A program made the position numbers and the translations under genes. Below are positions 43,007-52,831 of a DNA stretch of 64,000 nucleotides, piece after piece. A model generated the notes under the pieces. The model ran no database searches and was not told the origin of the DNA. It saw only the letters and a list, made by a program, of their open reading frames with translations. Position 1 is the stretch's first letter. Every line of letters begins with the position of its first letter. This DNA is from Candidatus Rokuibacteriota bacterium (lineage in GTDB: Bacteria; Methylomirabilota; Methylomirabilia; Rokubacteriales; CSP1-6): assembly GCA_003220535.1 (NCBI GenBank), contig QHSU01000069.1:1-64000 (forward strand), in the 5' to 3' direction.

Positions 43007-43537
43007 CTATCCTGTCGCCGCCTGGGCCGGTGGTTCGTGGACCCCGACTCTGGTCAGCGGCCTCTTGGCGGCGGCTCTTCGATCGACCCAGTACGAGCAG
43101 ACCTGAGCGTGGGCGCTGACGACCTGGCTCAGATCGCTCCCGCACAGCGGGCACGGGAACACGCCGGGATCCGCGCGCGAGATCCAGGCGAGCCGGTACG
43201 TGTTCTGACATCGCTGGCAGGGGACGATGTGCTGGCCGCAGCAGAGAAACAGGATGGCTCTCGCATCCGGGTCGCGCCAGTCGATCTGACTCGAGGCGCG
43301 GGGAACAGCGATCCATCGGTCGACCCTCAGCTCTGCGTCCGCGTCGGGCCGGATCCGCCGCTCGCCCTGGCGCCGCTCGGGCCGGTGTGTGTCGGCTCGG
43401 GCTCGCCGGTTACCGAGTCGACGGTCAACGATCACCTGGACCGTCGAATCGTCTGCGAATGTGTGGCTCAGCGACCGGCATGTCTCGTGTCCGTTTCTCG
43501 GCACCACGATGAGGATGGAGCGCTCGCCATCTGTCAT
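43007..43537 (-). CDS. DRR-module protein with zinc-ribbon C terminus
   Basis: The ATG at 43537 follows AAGGAGAG. The 176-residue protein starts with SILIVVPRNGHE, VQVIVDRRLGNRR, then ERRQGERRIRPDADAELR and VDRWIAVP, the same module as in the proteins at 14260 and 38238. Here there is no membrane helix; the module is followed by two CxxC pairs (PCQRCQNTY, about residues 110-118, and FPCPLCGSDL, about 129-138) that look like a zinc ribbon, with two more cysteines upstream. It is soluble and may bind nucleic acid or protein. It lies next to the chemosensory-MglA cluster, on the same strand as the upstream roadblock genes. Function unknown. Confidence 0.7.
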   Translation of the reverse strand: MTDGERSILIVVPRNGHETCRSLSHTFADDSTVQVIVDRRLGNRRARADTHRPERRQGERRIRPDADAELRVDRWIAVPRASSQIDWRDPDARAILFLCCGQHIVPCQRCQNTYRLAWISRADPGVFPCPLCGSDLSQVVSAHAQVCSYWVDRRAAAKRPLTRVGVHEPPAQAATG

Positions 43538-43671
43538 ACCGGGCTCTCCTTAGGTGAAGGTCAAGCTTACTCCCAAGGCGCCGAGAAACCAGCAAGAACT
43601 ATCAGCGACATTTTACAAGAAAACCGGGAACTTGCGAGGCTAGTCGCGAAGGAACGAAGAGCGGCGGTCGA

Positions 43672-44115
43672 TCAGCCCGCCCACGCGCGATGGATGGTGC
43701 CCACCGCGGCTCGGAGCGCACCGCGGACCACGTCCCAGCTGGCGCTCGCGTCGCCGAGCAGGACGATGAATCCGACGGGCGTGCTGCCGAGAAAGGCGGC
43801 CCCCTGAGCGGTCGCGAACTGTGCCATCGGGAACGTCCCGCGTCGCAGCTGCGGGCCGCGCAGCTCGAGCTGGCGGCCTAGCGTGGCGGCGAGTGCCGAG
43901 AGCGGCTCGGCGGCGATCCCGCTCGCGAGCTGGGCCGCGATCAAGAGCCCGTCGGGGGCGACGATGAGCCCGCCGGTGATGTGATCGAGCTTCACGAGCT
44001 GGCCGAGCAGACTGCGGAAATCGCGGCCGAGCATCGGTCGCTCGTCGGTGATGGCGCCCGCGGCGCCGCTGGCCGCCATGATCGAGCTGGCCGACATGGG
44101 GCTCGCCGCCGTCAT
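43672..44115 (-). CDS. Roadblock/LC7 domain protein (MglB-like)
   Basis: The ATG at 44115 overlaps the upstream stop (ATGA at 44112-44115). The 147-residue protein has the roadblock fold: LGQLVKLDHITGGLIVAPDG, LLIAAQLASG, PLSALAATLGRQLE, and a late FIVLLGDASASWDVVRGALR. In other bacteria such proteins are GTPase-activating or adaptor partners of MglA. An Ala/Ser-rich lead (residues 1-30) is probably disordered. It is downstream of, and coupled to, the TPR-roadblock gene. Confidence 0.8.
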   Translation of the reverse strand: MTAASPMSASSIMAASGAAGAITDERPMLGRDFRSLLGQLVKLDHITGGLIVAPDGLLIAAQLASGIAAEPLSALAATLGRQLELRGPQLRRGTFPMAQFATAQGAAFLGSTPVGFIVLLGDASASWDVVRGALRAAVGTIHRAWAG

Positions 44116-44921
44116 CGGGCCACCTGGCTCGAGGCCGCCATGCTCGTGAGCTCCGCGCGGCAGTTGGCCCACACCCGCTCGAGATGGCCGACCGCGGTGA
44201 GAGTTTTCACGTCGTGGCCGAATGCCAGCGTGAGCAGAATGTCGTCGTCGGCGCGGAGGTACGTCGTCTCCGCGGCGCCCTCGATGACGGCGTGATGCAG
44301 AGGGCCGAGCCCGGCTCGCGTGAGCAGCGCGGAGGCGATCCGGGAGAGTTTTGCGGCGCGCGCCGCCGTCTCCTCCGACCGCAGGCCCCGCGGCTGCGCG
44401 AAGATCAAGGTTGCGTCGGCCCGCGCGAGAAGCGCGTCGAGGCTCTCCCCGGGCAAGCGCAGCCGGTCGGCGCGGATCGCGCTGCTCCGCAGGAGGGGCC
44501 GCTTCGCGGTGTCGCTCGCAGGAAGACTCTGGGCGACGTCAAGCAGCGCCGTGGCCTCGGGAAAGTCCGGATAGCGCGCCAGCGCTCGGGTGAGGAGATT
44601 CGCGCAGGCTCCGTTGTCGCCGTCTTCGAGAGCGATCCGCGCGAGTCCCAGCAGCGCCCGCGGGTGAGTCGGTTCCAGCGCGAGCGCGCGCTCGAACGAG
44701 GCCCGCGCCTTGTCCATCTGGCGGAGCATCACGTGGAGCGAGCCGGCGAGGAGGTGGCCGACCACGTTGTCGTGATCGAGAAGCAGCCCGCTGGCCACGA
44801 GCGCGGCGGCCTCCTCGAAGCGGCCTTCGTCCCGAAAACGACTGGCTTGCCGGAAAATCTGCATGCTGCTCGGCAGCCGCTTTTCCCCCCGGACTCTGTG
44901 CCAGATGCGCGCCAGGCCCAT
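44112..44921 (-). CDS. TPR protein with roadblock-like C-terminal domain
   Basis: The 269-residue protein begins with two to three TPR units (about 25-130; FRQASRFRDEGRFEEAAALV, RQMDKARASFERALALEP, RALLGLARIALEDGDNGACA). The C-terminal half (about 150-260) has the roadblock rhythm: SLDALLARADATLIFAQPRG, KLSRIASALLTRAGLGPLHH, TYLRADDDILLTLAFGH. It is likely a scaffold that ties roadblock proteins to the GTPase. It is divergent from the CheY gene across 313 bases and is translationally coupled to the next roadblock gene. The domain call is by eye. Confidence 0.7.
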   Translation of the reverse strand: MGLARIWHRVRGEKRLPSSMQIFRQASRFRDEGRFEEAAALVASGLLLDHDNVVGHLLAGSLHVMLRQMDKARASFERALALEPTHPRALLGLARIALEDGDNGACANLLTRALARYPDFPEATALLDVAQSLPASDTAKRPLLRSSAIRADRLRLPGESLDALLARADATLIFAQPRGLRSEETAARAAKLSRIASALLTRAGLGPLHHAVIEGAAETTYLRADDDILLTLAFGHDVKTLTAVGHLERVWANCRAELTSMAASSQVAR

Positions 44922-45234
44922 ATCGTTTTCCCGAGACGTTCAAATTCCCGGCCAGATGCACCCGTCTTTTCGTACGCCTTCACCGTCGCGCTCTTGACGG
45001 TCGCAGGCCAGGATGGCACGACACAGTCGTGACAGAATTTGTCGTCGGCCGGACCAGTTGTCACGACGGGAGAGCCGGCGACCCGAGCTAAGTCTCCATA
45101 GCATCGCGTTTGTTCGCGCCTCCAAGCCTCCCGGCACCGAGCCGTCCGAGCCCCTACGCCCTGGCAGATGGGTTGCACCCAGGCACATATGGCGGACACG
45201 AAGGCAGGACGCCACACGGGGAGGCCTGCGCCCG
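44922..45234. promoter_or_regulatory. Divergent control region of the chemosensory cluster
   Basis: This 313-base gap separates the two divergent arms of the system. CACGAC-ACA-GTCGTG (45017-45031) is a palindrome. GTCGTGACA (45026-45034) and TGTCACGAC (45059-45067) are a 9-base inverted repeat sharing its half-site, so there are three half-sites of one motif. A TTGACG at 44994-44999 could be a -35 box. No coding frame is convincing. Confidence 0.4.
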
Positions 45235-45597
45235 ATGGCCAAGGTGATGGTGGTCGACGACGCGTACTCGGAGCTCCAGGTGATGGAGACGATCCTTCGA
45301 TCGGCGGGTCACGACGTGGTGACGTACCTGGACGGCGACGAACTGGAGGAGAAGATCGTCAGAGACCAGCCCGACGTCGTGCTGCTCGACATCGTGATGC
45401 CGAAACGGAACGGCTTCGAGGCGCTCCGCGGCCTTCGCAAGGACGAACGCACCAAGCAGACGCGCGTGGTCGTCGTCAGCTCGAAGAACCAGGAGAGCGA
45501 CCGCATCTGGGGCATCCGGCAGGGCGCGGACGAGTACTTGCCGAAGCCGTTCACGCCCGACCAGCTCCTCACGATCGTCCGGCGGTTCCTCAAATGA
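45235..45597 (+). CDS. CheY/PilG-like single-domain response regulator
   Basis: The 120-residue protein is a receiver alone: Asp8-Asp9 (VVDDAYSE), phosphoacceptor Asp52 (LLDIVMP), Ser82 (VVSSKN) and Lys104 (LPKPF). It has no output domain, like CheY or PilG. It is the first gene of the chemosensory operon and is overlapped by the CheW gene (ATGA at 45594-45597). It is the natural phosphorylation target of the CheA-like kinase encoded at 49166-52030, and would pass the signal to the GTPase system or motor. Confidence 0.92.
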   Translation: MAKVMVVDDAYSELQVMETILRSAGHDVVTYLDGDELEEKIVRDQPDVVLLDIVMPKRNGFEALRGLRKDERTKQTRVVVVSSKNQESDRIWGIRQGADEYLPKPFTPDQLLTIVRRFLK

Positions 45598-46061
45598 CGA
45601 CGAGTCTGCTCGACACCTCCGCGGCGGTCCGCGCGTGCGTGTTCGCGCTCGTCGGCGAGCCGTTCGCGATCGACGTCACGCAGGTGCGGGAGGTCGCGAT
45701 CTTCGAGGAGTGGACGACGGTGCCGCTCGCCCCACCGTACCTGGTGGGTGTGGCGAACCTTCGGGGCGACGTTGTCCCCATCGCGGACGTCCGGGCGACG
45801 CTGGGGCTCCCGGAGCGTCGCGGCGGGCGCAAGCTCCCGACGCTGATCGTCGAGGCCGAGGGATTCGAAGTCGCGCTGGTGATCGATGAGAAAGTCAGCC
45901 TCGAGGCGTTCGGAGGGATCACGCCGCTGGACGAGTCGAGCCCACAACCCTTCGCAGCGTGGGCCCTCGGGTTCTTGCCCGACGGCGAGCGGCTCGTCCC
46001 GTTGCTCGACCCGGCCAGGCTCCTGCGCGCGCTGCGCGAGACGCAGAGGGAGGAGGCGTGA
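45594..46061 (+). CDS. CheW-like chemotaxis coupling protein
   Basis: The 155-residue protein has the CheW pattern: CVFALVGEPFAIDVTQVREV, PPYLVGVANLRGDVVPIADV, LIVEAEGFEVALVIDEK, and LLDPARLLR at the end. It overlaps the receiver's stop (ATGA). In chemosensory arrays CheW links MCPs to CheA. A single copy is present here. Confidence 0.92.
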   Translation: MTTSLLDTSAAVRACVFALVGEPFAIDVTQVREVAIFEEWTTVPLAPPYLVGVANLRGDVVPIADVRATLGLPERRGGRKLPTLIVEAEGFEVALVIDEKVSLEAFGGITPLDESSPQPFAAWALGFLPDGERLVPLLDPARLLRALRETQREEA

Positions 46062-46063
46062 CG

Positions 46064-47368
46064 ATGGAACGGCGGACGGTGCTCAAGGTTCTTTCCGGGG
46101 CGGCGGCGAGCGGGGTCCTGGGCCGCGACCGCTCGACCGCGTGGGCCCAGGCGCCTGCCCGCAGCGGCGTCGAGCTCCGCGGCGGCACCGCCGGCGTGAG
46201 CGCCAAGGACATCAGGATCGGCATGAGCGCCGCATTCAGGGGCCCATCGGCGGGGCTGGGCAGCGAGCTCTATCGTGGTGCGCAGGCCTGGTACGACGAA
46301 GTCAACCAGCGTGGGGGTGTCCACGGCCGGACGATCTCGGTAGTCGCGCTCGACGACGGCTACGAGCCGACACCCTGCATCAAGAACACGATCGACCTCG
46401 TCGAGCGAGAGCACGTCTTCTTTCTCTCGAACTACGTCGGGACGCCCACGCTCACGCGTGCGTTGCCGGTGATCAAGCGATACGCCGATCGCCAGGTGAT
46501 CCTGGTCGGTAATTTCACGGGCGCCCAACCGCAGCGCGAGGAGCCCTACATCGAGCAGGTCTTCAACATCCGCGCCTCGTACCGCCAGGAGATGATGGCC
46601 CTGGTCGACCGCTTCTGGCAGACCGGGGCCCGGAAGTTCGGCGTCTATTACCAGATCGACGCCTACGGGCGCAGCGGGACCGACGGCGTGGCCCGCGGGC
46701 TCGCGCAACGGGGGACCAAGATCGTCGCCGAAGCGACGTACCGCCGCCACGACAAGTTCGAGGACGACATGAGTCCGGCCGTGCAGGCGCTCCGCCAGGC
46801 CGGAGTGGATGTGGTGCTGTGCACCGGCTCCTATCAAGGCTGCGGCGCGTTCGTCAGGACCGCGCGCGACTTCGGCTGGACCGTGCCCATCTCGAACGTG
46901 TCGTTCGTCGGCTCCGAGGCGATGCTGAATCTGCTGCTCAAGCACGGGAAGGCGACCGGCCGCGACTACACGCAGACGCTCGTCAACTCGCAGGTGGTCC
47001 CGAGCTACGGCGACGTGAGCCTGCCGGCCGTCGTCGAGTACCGGGCCCTGATGGAGAAGCACAACCCGCAGGTGCCGGAGGCGCTGCGCGACGCCAAGCA
47101 GCCGCCCGAGCAACTGAGCTTCCGCAGCCTCGAGGGCTTCGTCAACGCCAAGGTGATCGTCGAGGGCCTGCGCCGCGCCGGGCCGAACCCGACGCGCGCC
47201 GGCTTCCGGCAGGCGCTGGAGTCGCTCAAGAACTTCGACCTCGGCATCGGCGCACCACTCACCTTCGGACCCGAGCGGCACCAGGGATTGGACAGCGTAT
47301 ATTTCACCAGTGTCGTGAACGGACGGTGGGCCCCCATCACTGACTGGGCGGCCGCGGTGAAGGCATGA
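46064..47368 (+). CDS. Periplasmic binding protein, branched-chain amino acid/amide type
   Basis: The 434-residue protein carries a twin-arginine-type signal ([19 protein letters not shown]) and the LivJ-type fold: [60 protein letters not shown], and [14 protein letters not shown]. It belongs to transporter binding proteins, yet no permease or ATPase gene follows. It lies 2 bases after the CheW gene and its stop overlaps the MCP start (ATGA at 47365-47368). The best reading is that it presents a ligand to the MCP, as binding proteins do in E. coli maltose and ribose taxis. Ligand unknown. Confidence 0.9.
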   Translation: MERRTVLKVLSGAAASGVLGRDRSTAWAQAPARSGVELRGGTAGVSAKDIRIGMSAAFRGPSAGLGSELYRGAQAWYDEVNQRGGVHGRTISVVALDDGYEPTPCIKNTIDLVEREHVFFLSNYVGTPTLTRALPVIKRYADRQVILVGNFTGAQPQREEPYIEQVFNIRASYRQEMMALVDRFWQTGARKFGVYYQIDAYGRSGTDGVARGLAQRGTKIVAEATYRRHDKFEDDMSPAVQALRQAGVDVVLCTGSYQGCGAFVRTARDFGWTVPISNVSFVGSEAMLNLLLKHGKATGRDYTQTLVNSQVVPSYGDVSLPAVVEYRALMEKHNPQVPEALRDAKQPPEQLSFRSLEGFVNAKVIVEGLRRAGPNPTRAGFRQALESLKNFDLGIGAPLTFGPERHQGLDSVYFTSVVNGRWAPITDWAAAVKA

Positions 47369-49140
47369 ACAAGCCACGGAAGCTTCGACTCGGGCTGCTC
47401 GGGAAGATCATCCTGTTCCTGGCCGCGACCCTCGTCCCGCTCGCCGCGGTCACCTGGTGGATCTCGGTGCGGGCGCTGACCACGAACCTGACGGCGGAGT
47501 TCACGTCCAAGGGCACCGCCATCGCGAAGAGCCTGGCGAGCTCCGGTGTCGACCTCCTGCTCACGCGCGACGCCTCGACGGTGCAGGGGGTCGTCGACCA
47601 GTTCGCCGCCATCAGCGGCGTGAAGTACGTCATGGTCTACGACCCGCAGAAGACGCTGGTCGCCCACACCTTCTCGCCCCTGGTGCCTGCCGGGATCGTC
47701 GACAAGAACGTGGTGCCCGGAGAGGCGGCGCAGCAGATCCGGGACATCTCGTATCCCGATCCGGTCACCGGCGCGACGCAGCAGATCATCGACATCGGCG
47801 TCCCGGTGCTCGCGGGCCAGTTGGGGACGGTTCGGGTGGGGATGGACCGGTCGATCATCACGACGGCGGCGGCGCACGCCGGCCAGTACCTCCTGGCCGT
47901 CTTCGGCGGCGTCGCGCTGCTCGCGGTCCTGGCCGGCATGGTCTTCGCTCACCACATCACGAAGCCGGTGACGCAGGTCGTCCGGGCGGCCGAACGGGTG
48001 GGCCAGGGCGATCTCTCCCGGCTCGTGACCGTCACCTCGCGCGACGAGATCGGCCAGCTCGCGTCGACGTTCAACGACGCCGTCGTGCGACTCCGCTCGC
48101 TGGTACAGACCGAGGCCGAGCGTGACGAAGAGCGGCGCAAGCGCGAGGAGCTCCAGCGCAACATCACCCGCTTCCTCGACGTCGCCACCGAGATCGCGCA
48201 AGGCGACCTCACCAAGCGCGGCCAGGTGACCTCCGACGTCCTGGGGAGCGTGGTCGACGCGATCAACATGATGGTCGGCGAGCTTGCGGCCATCATCGAC
48301 GACGTGCGCGACGCCGCCCAGCAGGTCCAGACGAGCGCGCACGAGATGATCAGCGCGATGGACGAGACGGCCAGCGGCGCCCAGGCGCAGTCGCGCGAGG
48401 CGGTGGGCGTCAGCAGCGCGATCGAGACGCTGTCCCGCTCCATGCGCCGTGTGGCGGAAGACGCCGAGGCCGCGGCGGCCGCGGCCAACCTCACGCTCGA
48501 CTCGGCGACGAGGGGCGAGCAGGCGGTACGGGTGAGCCTGTCGGGCATGCAGCGGATCCGCGGCGAGGTGCAGGGTATCTCGAAGAAGGTGAAGGGCCTG
48601 GCGGATCGCTCGCTCGAGATCTCCGAGATCGTCAACACGATCGAGGACATCGCCTCGCAGACGAACCTCCTGGCGCTCAACGCCGCCATCGAGGCCGCGG
48701 GCGCCGGCGAGTCCGGTCTCCGTTTCGCCGTCGTGGCGGAGGAAGTTCGTAAACTCGCCGAGCGCTCGGGCAAGGCGGCCAAGGACATCGTGGTGCTCAT
48801 CAAGGCCGTGCAGGGCGAGACGCAGCAGGCGGTCATGGCGATGGAGGAGGGCACGCGCGAAGTGGAGGCGGGCTTCAAGGTCACCGTCGAGGCCGGCGAG
48901 CGTCTGCACCAGATCGGCGAGATCTCGCAGAAGGCCGCGGCGCTGGCCCGAGACATCTCGCAGGCGACGCAGGAGCAGGTGCGCGGTGTCGAAGGCGGCG
49001 CGGTCGCCGTCCAGTCGATCGCGGGTGTGGCGGTCGAGACCGAGAAGGCCGTGGTCGAGACGCGCAAGACGATGGATCAGATGGTCCGGGTGGCCGAGGC
49101 CCTCACGGTGAGCCTCGCGCGGTTCAAGCTGGGTGCCTGA
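47365..49140 (+). CDS. Methyl-accepting chemotaxis protein
   Basis: The 591-residue protein has TM1 (about 12-34), a roughly 135-residue periplasmic region of single-Cache appearance ([19 protein letters not shown]), TM2 (about 173-193), a HAMP (about 194-245), a second HAMP-like helix pair ([20 protein letters not shown], about 266-290) and the signalling hairpin [18 protein letters not shown] (about 426-443) with [11 protein letters not shown]. The repeated HAMP and the lack of a C-terminal pentapeptide resemble PilJ-type receptors. It is translationally coupled to the binding-protein gene. Confidence 0.93.
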   Translation: MNKPRKLRLGLLGKIILFLAATLVPLAAVTWWISVRALTTNLTAEFTSKGTAIAKSLASSGVDLLLTRDASTVQGVVDQFAAISGVKYVMVYDPQKTLVAHTFSPLVPAGIVDKNVVPGEAAQQIRDISYPDPVTGATQQIIDIGVPVLAGQLGTVRVGMDRSIITTAAAHAGQYLLAVFGGVALLAVLAGMVFAHHITKPVTQVVRAAERVGQGDLSRLVTVTSRDEIGQLASTFNDAVVRLRSLVQTEAERDEERRKREELQRNITRFLDVATEIAQGDLTKRGQVTSDVLGSVVDAINMMVGELAAIIDDVRDAAQQVQTSAHEMISAMDETASGAQAQSREAVGVSSAIETLSRSMRRVAEDAEAAAAAANLTLDSATRGEQAVRVSLSGMQRIRGEVQGISKKVKGLADRSLEISEIVNTIEDIASQTNLLALNAAIEAAGAGESGLRFAVVAEEVRKLAERSGKAAKDIVVLIKAVQGETQQAVMAMEEGTREVEAGFKVTVEAGERLHQIGEISQKAAALARDISQATQEQVRGVEGGAVAVQSIAGVAVETEKAVVETRKTMDQMVRVAEALTVSLARFKLGA

Positions 49141-49165
49141 GGCGCCGATCGGGAGGAGACAGAGC

Positions 49166-52030
49166 GTGGCCGACGACCGGCAGTTCCTGCTGAGCGTCTT
49201 CTTGATGGAGGCGTGGGACACCCTCGCCGCCGTCGAGGACGGCCTCGTCGCGCTGGGGCAGTCGCCGGGCCAGGCGGCGGCGACCGAGCATCTGGGCGTG
49301 GTGACGCACCGGCTACGCGGCTCCGCCTCCCTCAGCGGCTTCCCCCAGGTGGCGGCGCTCGCCGCGGCCATGGAAGAGGCGGTCGAGCGGATGGCCGCCA
49401 CACCGCCCGAGGACCGGCAGGCGCTCGAGGCGCTGCGCTCGATGGTCGCCTCGCTCAAGACGGCGCTCGACGTCATCGGTGACACCGGGGCCGAGAATCC
49501 CGAGGCGATCGCCGAGGCGCTCAGCCACCTGGTGGCCGCGCCGCCGCGCGAGCTCGGCGGCGAGACGGCGCGGCGCCTCGCCGAGCTGGACCGCTTCTTC
49601 ACCGATCAGCCGGACGTCCTCGAGTACTTCGTGCCAGAGGCGGTCGAGCATCTCGAGTCGATGGCGCAGTCGCTGGTGGCGCTGGAGGGCGACGCCTCGA
49701 TCGACGCCGAGATCGCGGCGCTCTTCCGGGCGGTTCACACGCTCAAGGGCGCGGCGTACACCGTCGGCTGCCGGATGATCGGCGACCTCACGCATCGCAT
49801 CGAGGACATGCTGGGCGAGATCCGTGACCACCACCGGCCCCTGAGCCGTGGGGCGATCGAGACGGTCTTCGCCGGGCTCGACGCCCTCCGGCTCCTCGTG
49901 CGGAGCGGGGACGACCGCGCGGACGGCCGTGCCGCCGTTTACGATCGCGCCATCGCGCTACTCGATGCGCTGCCGATGACCGAGGCGCCGCCGGCGGGCG
50001 CGCCGGCGATGGACACGTCGGTGCCCGCGTTCGAGACGGCGAGCGCCGCGGCGCCGTCCGCCCCCGTCATCGCGGAGGCAGCGCCACGGCTCGAGCCGGT
50101 CACCGCGGCTCGCGGGCCCGTCCGACCACCCCGCGACGCGGGCCCTCGGCGGATCCGCCCGAGCATCCGCGTCAGCCTCGACCGCCTCGACGCGCTGATG
50201 AACCTGGTGGGCGAGCTGGTCATCACGCGAAGCCGCCTGGAGCGCCATCTGACCCAGCTCGAGCAGGCCGGCGAGCTCCTGTCGTTCACCCAGTCACGCA
50301 TGACCCAGACCGTGGCCGAGTTCGAGTCCAAGTACGCGAACCGCGCCCTGCTGCCCGACGAGGTCGCGGGGTACGGCGCGCCCGCGCTGAGTGCGGCGTC
50401 GGCCGGCCCGCTGGCCGACGTCTTCGCGGAGCTCGAGTTCGATCGTTACGACGACTTCAATCTGCTGGCCCGGCGGGTGGGGGAGATCTCGAGCGACCTC
50501 ACCGAGATCCAGCTCCAGCTGGCCGGTCTCGTGCGCGTCGTGCGCGAGGACGCGGGGGGCGTCCAGCGGCTCAGCGGCGAGCTGCGCGGCCAGATCACCC
50601 GGGCGCGCATGGTGCCCGTCGGCCGCCTCTTCGCGCCGTTCGTGCGCATGGTCCGCGACGCGGCGCGAGCCGAGGGCAAGAGCGTCGGGCTTGAGGTCCG
50701 GGGTGAGACCGTCGAGATGGACACCACAATCGTGGAGTTGATGGCCGATCCGCTGCTCCACCTCGTGCGGAACGCGATCGCCCACGGCGTCGAGACCGAA
50801 GAGACGCGGCGCGAGCAGGGCAAGCCGCTCCAGGGCACCATCCGCCTCGGCGCCGCGCACAAGGGCGGGTCGATCTACATCGAGGTGTCGGACGACGGCC
50901 GCGGGATCGACCTCGCGGCGGTCGGCGAGGCCGCGCGTCGCGGCGGGTTCGTGACGGCGGAGACCCTCGGGCGGCTCGGCGAGCGCGACATCCTGGACCT
51001 GATCTTCCTTCCCGGCCTCACCACCGCGACCTCGGTGACGACGACCGCCGGCCGCGGCGTCGGCATGGACGTGGTCCGCACGAACGTCGGCCGCCTCGGC
51101 GGTGAGATCGAGGTCCAGACCGAGGCGGGCCGTGGCACGCGCTTCCGGATCAGGCTGCCGCTGACCGTCGCCATCTCCGACGCGCTCATGGTGCAGGTGG
51201 GCTCGGAGACGCTGGCCATCCCGGTCCCGGCGGTGAAGTCCGTGATCCACGTCCGACCCGAGGAGATTCGGCTCAACGACGGCGCGGAGTCGATCGAGAT
51301 CGAAGGCGAGCAGGTGGACCTCGTGCGTCTGGACCGCCTGCTCCGCATCGCGGGCCGCGGAGCCGAAGACCCACTGTCCGTCGTCACGCTCCGCACCGGC
51401 CGCAAGACGCTGGCGGTCGTGGTCGACGAGTTTTTCGGCAAGTCCGAGATCGTGATCAAGAACCTCGGCGCCTTCGTGCAGGGGATCGGCCCGTTCGCCG
51501 GCGCCACCGTCACCGGCGAAGGACGAGTCATCCTCATGCTCGACGCCCTCAAGCTTCTCGAGATACGCGCCGTCGAGCCGGTGCCTCGGGAGGTCGAGAT
51601 CCGCCGCGAACGCGACGCGCTCGCTGCCCCGGCCTCCGACGGCAAGCGCTGTGTCCTGCTCGTCGATGACTCGGTCAGCGTGCGAAAGTTCGTCGGCGGC
51701 ATGCTCGAGCGCGCGGGCTTTCGGGTCGTCGCGGCACGGGACGGCGCCGAGGCGCTGCAGCAGCTCGCCGAGCACGCCGTCGATCTCGTCGTCACCGATC
51801 TCGAGATGCCGCGCCTGAACGGGTACGAGCTGATGCGCGATCTCAAGCGAGAGCCCACGACGTGCGATCTGCCGGTCGTCGTGCTGACCACCCGAGCGGG
51901 CGCCAAGCACGTGAGCCTCGCGCAAGAGCTCGGAGTCGAGCACTACGTCGCCAAGCCGGTCGACGAGGCCAGCTTCGTCCGGCTCATCGAGTCCCTGGCC
52001 GTCGCCGCGCCGGCGCGGGTGGGAGAGTAG
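49166..52030 (+). CDS. Hybrid CheA-type histidine kinase with two HPt domains and receiver (ChpA-like)
   Basis: The GTG at 49166 follows GGGAGGAG. The 954-residue protein has HPt1 (THRLRGSA, His48), HPt2 (VHTLKGAA, His191), a linker, a dimerisation region (MNLVGELVITRSRLERHL), the kinase (HLVRNAIAHGVET about 531, DDGRGID, GRGVGMDVV), a CheW-like region and a C-terminal receiver (LLVDDSVSVRKF, VVTDLEMP with Asp near 877, VAKPVDE). The two HPt sites versus eight in Pseudomonas ChpA make a minimal version. HPt1 has Arg where most have Lys. Its own receiver may act as a phosphate sink or relay to downstream receivers. Confidence 0.93.
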   Translation: MADDRQFLLSVFLMEAWDTLAAVEDGLVALGQSPGQAAATEHLGVVTHRLRGSASLSGFPQVAALAAAMEEAVERMAATPPEDRQALEALRSMVASLKTALDVIGDTGAENPEAIAEALSHLVAAPPRELGGETARRLAELDRFFTDQPDVLEYFVPEAVEHLESMAQSLVALEGDASIDAEIAALFRAVHTLKGAAYTVGCRMIGDLTHRIEDMLGEIRDHHRPLSRGAIETVFAGLDALRLLVRSGDDRADGRAAVYDRAIALLDALPMTEAPPAGAPAMDTSVPAFETASAAAPSAPVIAEAAPRLEPVTAARGPVRPPRDAGPRRIRPSIRVSLDRLDALMNLVGELVITRSRLERHLTQLEQAGELLSFTQSRMTQTVAEFESKYANRALLPDEVAGYGAPALSAASAGPLADVFAELEFDRYDDFNLLARRVGEISSDLTEIQLQLAGLVRVVREDAGGVQRLSGELRGQITRARMVPVGRLFAPFVRMVRDAARAEGKSVGLEVRGETVEMDTTIVELMADPLLHLVRNAIAHGVETEETRREQGKPLQGTIRLGAAHKGGSIYIEVSDDGRGIDLAAVGEAARRGGFVTAETLGRLGERDILDLIFLPGLTTATSVTTTAGRGVGMDVVRTNVGRLGGEIEVQTEAGRGTRFRIRLPLTVAISDALMVQVGSETLAIPVPAVKSVIHVRPEEIRLNDGAESIEIEGEQVDLVRLDRLLRIAGRGAEDPLSVVTLRTGRKTLAVVVDEFFGKSEIVIKNLGAFVQGIGPFAGATVTGEGRVILMLDALKLLEIRAVEPVPREVEIRRERDALAAPASDGKRCVLLVDDSVSVRKFVGGMLERAGFRVVAARDGAEALQQLAEHAVDLVVTDLEMPRLNGYELMRDLKREPTTCDLPVVVLTTRAGAKHVSLAQELGVEHYVAKPVDEASFVRLIESLAVAAPARVGE

Positions 52031-52034
52031 GCCG

Positions 52035-52820
52035 ATGCCTCGCATTCTGCTGATCGATCCCGACCGCCGTGCCCTCGCCGTCCTGCAGGCGGCCCTGCGC
52101 GCCGCGGACTTCCACGACGTCGCCGCCGCGACCAGCGGATCGTTCGCGCTGACGATGCTCGAGCGCAACCGTCCCGACCTCATCGTGAGCCGGGCCGGCG
52201 TGCCGGACATCGACGGCTATGAGCTGTGCGCAATCGTCCGTAAGGACCCCTCGATGACGGGCGTGCGGTTTCTGCTGCTTGCGAGCCCCGGCGACGCCTC
52301 CGATGCCATGCTCGAGGACAAGCCGGACCAGACGCTGGCCGGAGACCTTCCCATCCCCACGATCGTGTCCGAGGTGACGAGCCTGCTGCGCGGCAGCGCC
52401 GCACCCGCGGCTATCCCGTCCCCGCCGCCGGCGCCATCCGCGGCTCCGCCCGACGCGACCCACGGCCTCCGCGGCTCACTCGGGGTGATGGACCTGCCGG
52501 ACATCACCCAGGCGATCGCGCTCGGCAACAAGACCGGCCAGCTGGTCGTCACGTTGCCGTCGGGCCGGGGAGTCATCGTCTTCGATCGGGGGCGGGTCGT
52601 GCACGCCGAGTTCTTCGGGCTCATCGGCGAGATCGCGTTCGCGACGCTACTGGTGGCGACGCAGGGTGAGGCGCAGGGGAATTTCGTCTTCAATCCGCTC
52701 GAGGCCGGGGCGGCGACCACGACGAAAACGATCCACCGCGACCTCAAGCAGCTGCTGCTCAGCGTCGCGGCGGAGCTGGACGAAGGCCGCGCGGACGCGG
52801 CCGTGGCCCCGCTTTCTTAG
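52035..52820 (+). CDS. Pseudo-receiver with DUF4388/PATAN domain
   Basis: The 261-residue protein has an N-terminal receiver fold (residues 1-120; RILLIDPDRRALAVLQAAL) in which the phosphoacceptor is replaced: RPDLIVSRAGVPDIDGYE has Arg53 where Asp is expected, and no equivalent of the conserved Lys is seen. A Pro/Ala linker follows, then a PATAN/DUF4388 domain (about 145-230; GSLGVMDLPDITQAIALGNK, GQLVVTLPSGRGVIVFDRGR, VHAEFFGLIGEIAFATLL). PATAN domains occur with receivers in gliding and phototaxis systems. It starts 4 bases after the CheA stop. It is probably a phosphorylation-independent adaptor. Confidence 0.8.
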   Translation: MPRILLIDPDRRALAVLQAALRAADFHDVAAATSGSFALTMLERNRPDLIVSRAGVPDIDGYELCAIVRKDPSMTGVRFLLLASPGDASDAMLEDKPDQTLAGDLPIPTIVSEVTSLLRGSAAPAAIPSPPPAPSAAPPDATHGLRGSLGVMDLPDITQAIALGNKTGQLVVTLPSGRGVIVFDRGRVVHAEFFGLIGEIAFATLLVATQGEAQGNFVFNPLEAGAATTTKTIHRDLKQLLLSVAAELDEGRADAAVAPLS

Positions 52821-52831
52821 GAGGACACGTG

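Noticed and set aside
47005..49602. An 865-codon minus-strand frame opposite the MCP gene
   Set aside because: It is a GC-rich mirror of a clear chemotaxis gene and has no recognisable domain; translation is low-complexity Arg/Asp/His.
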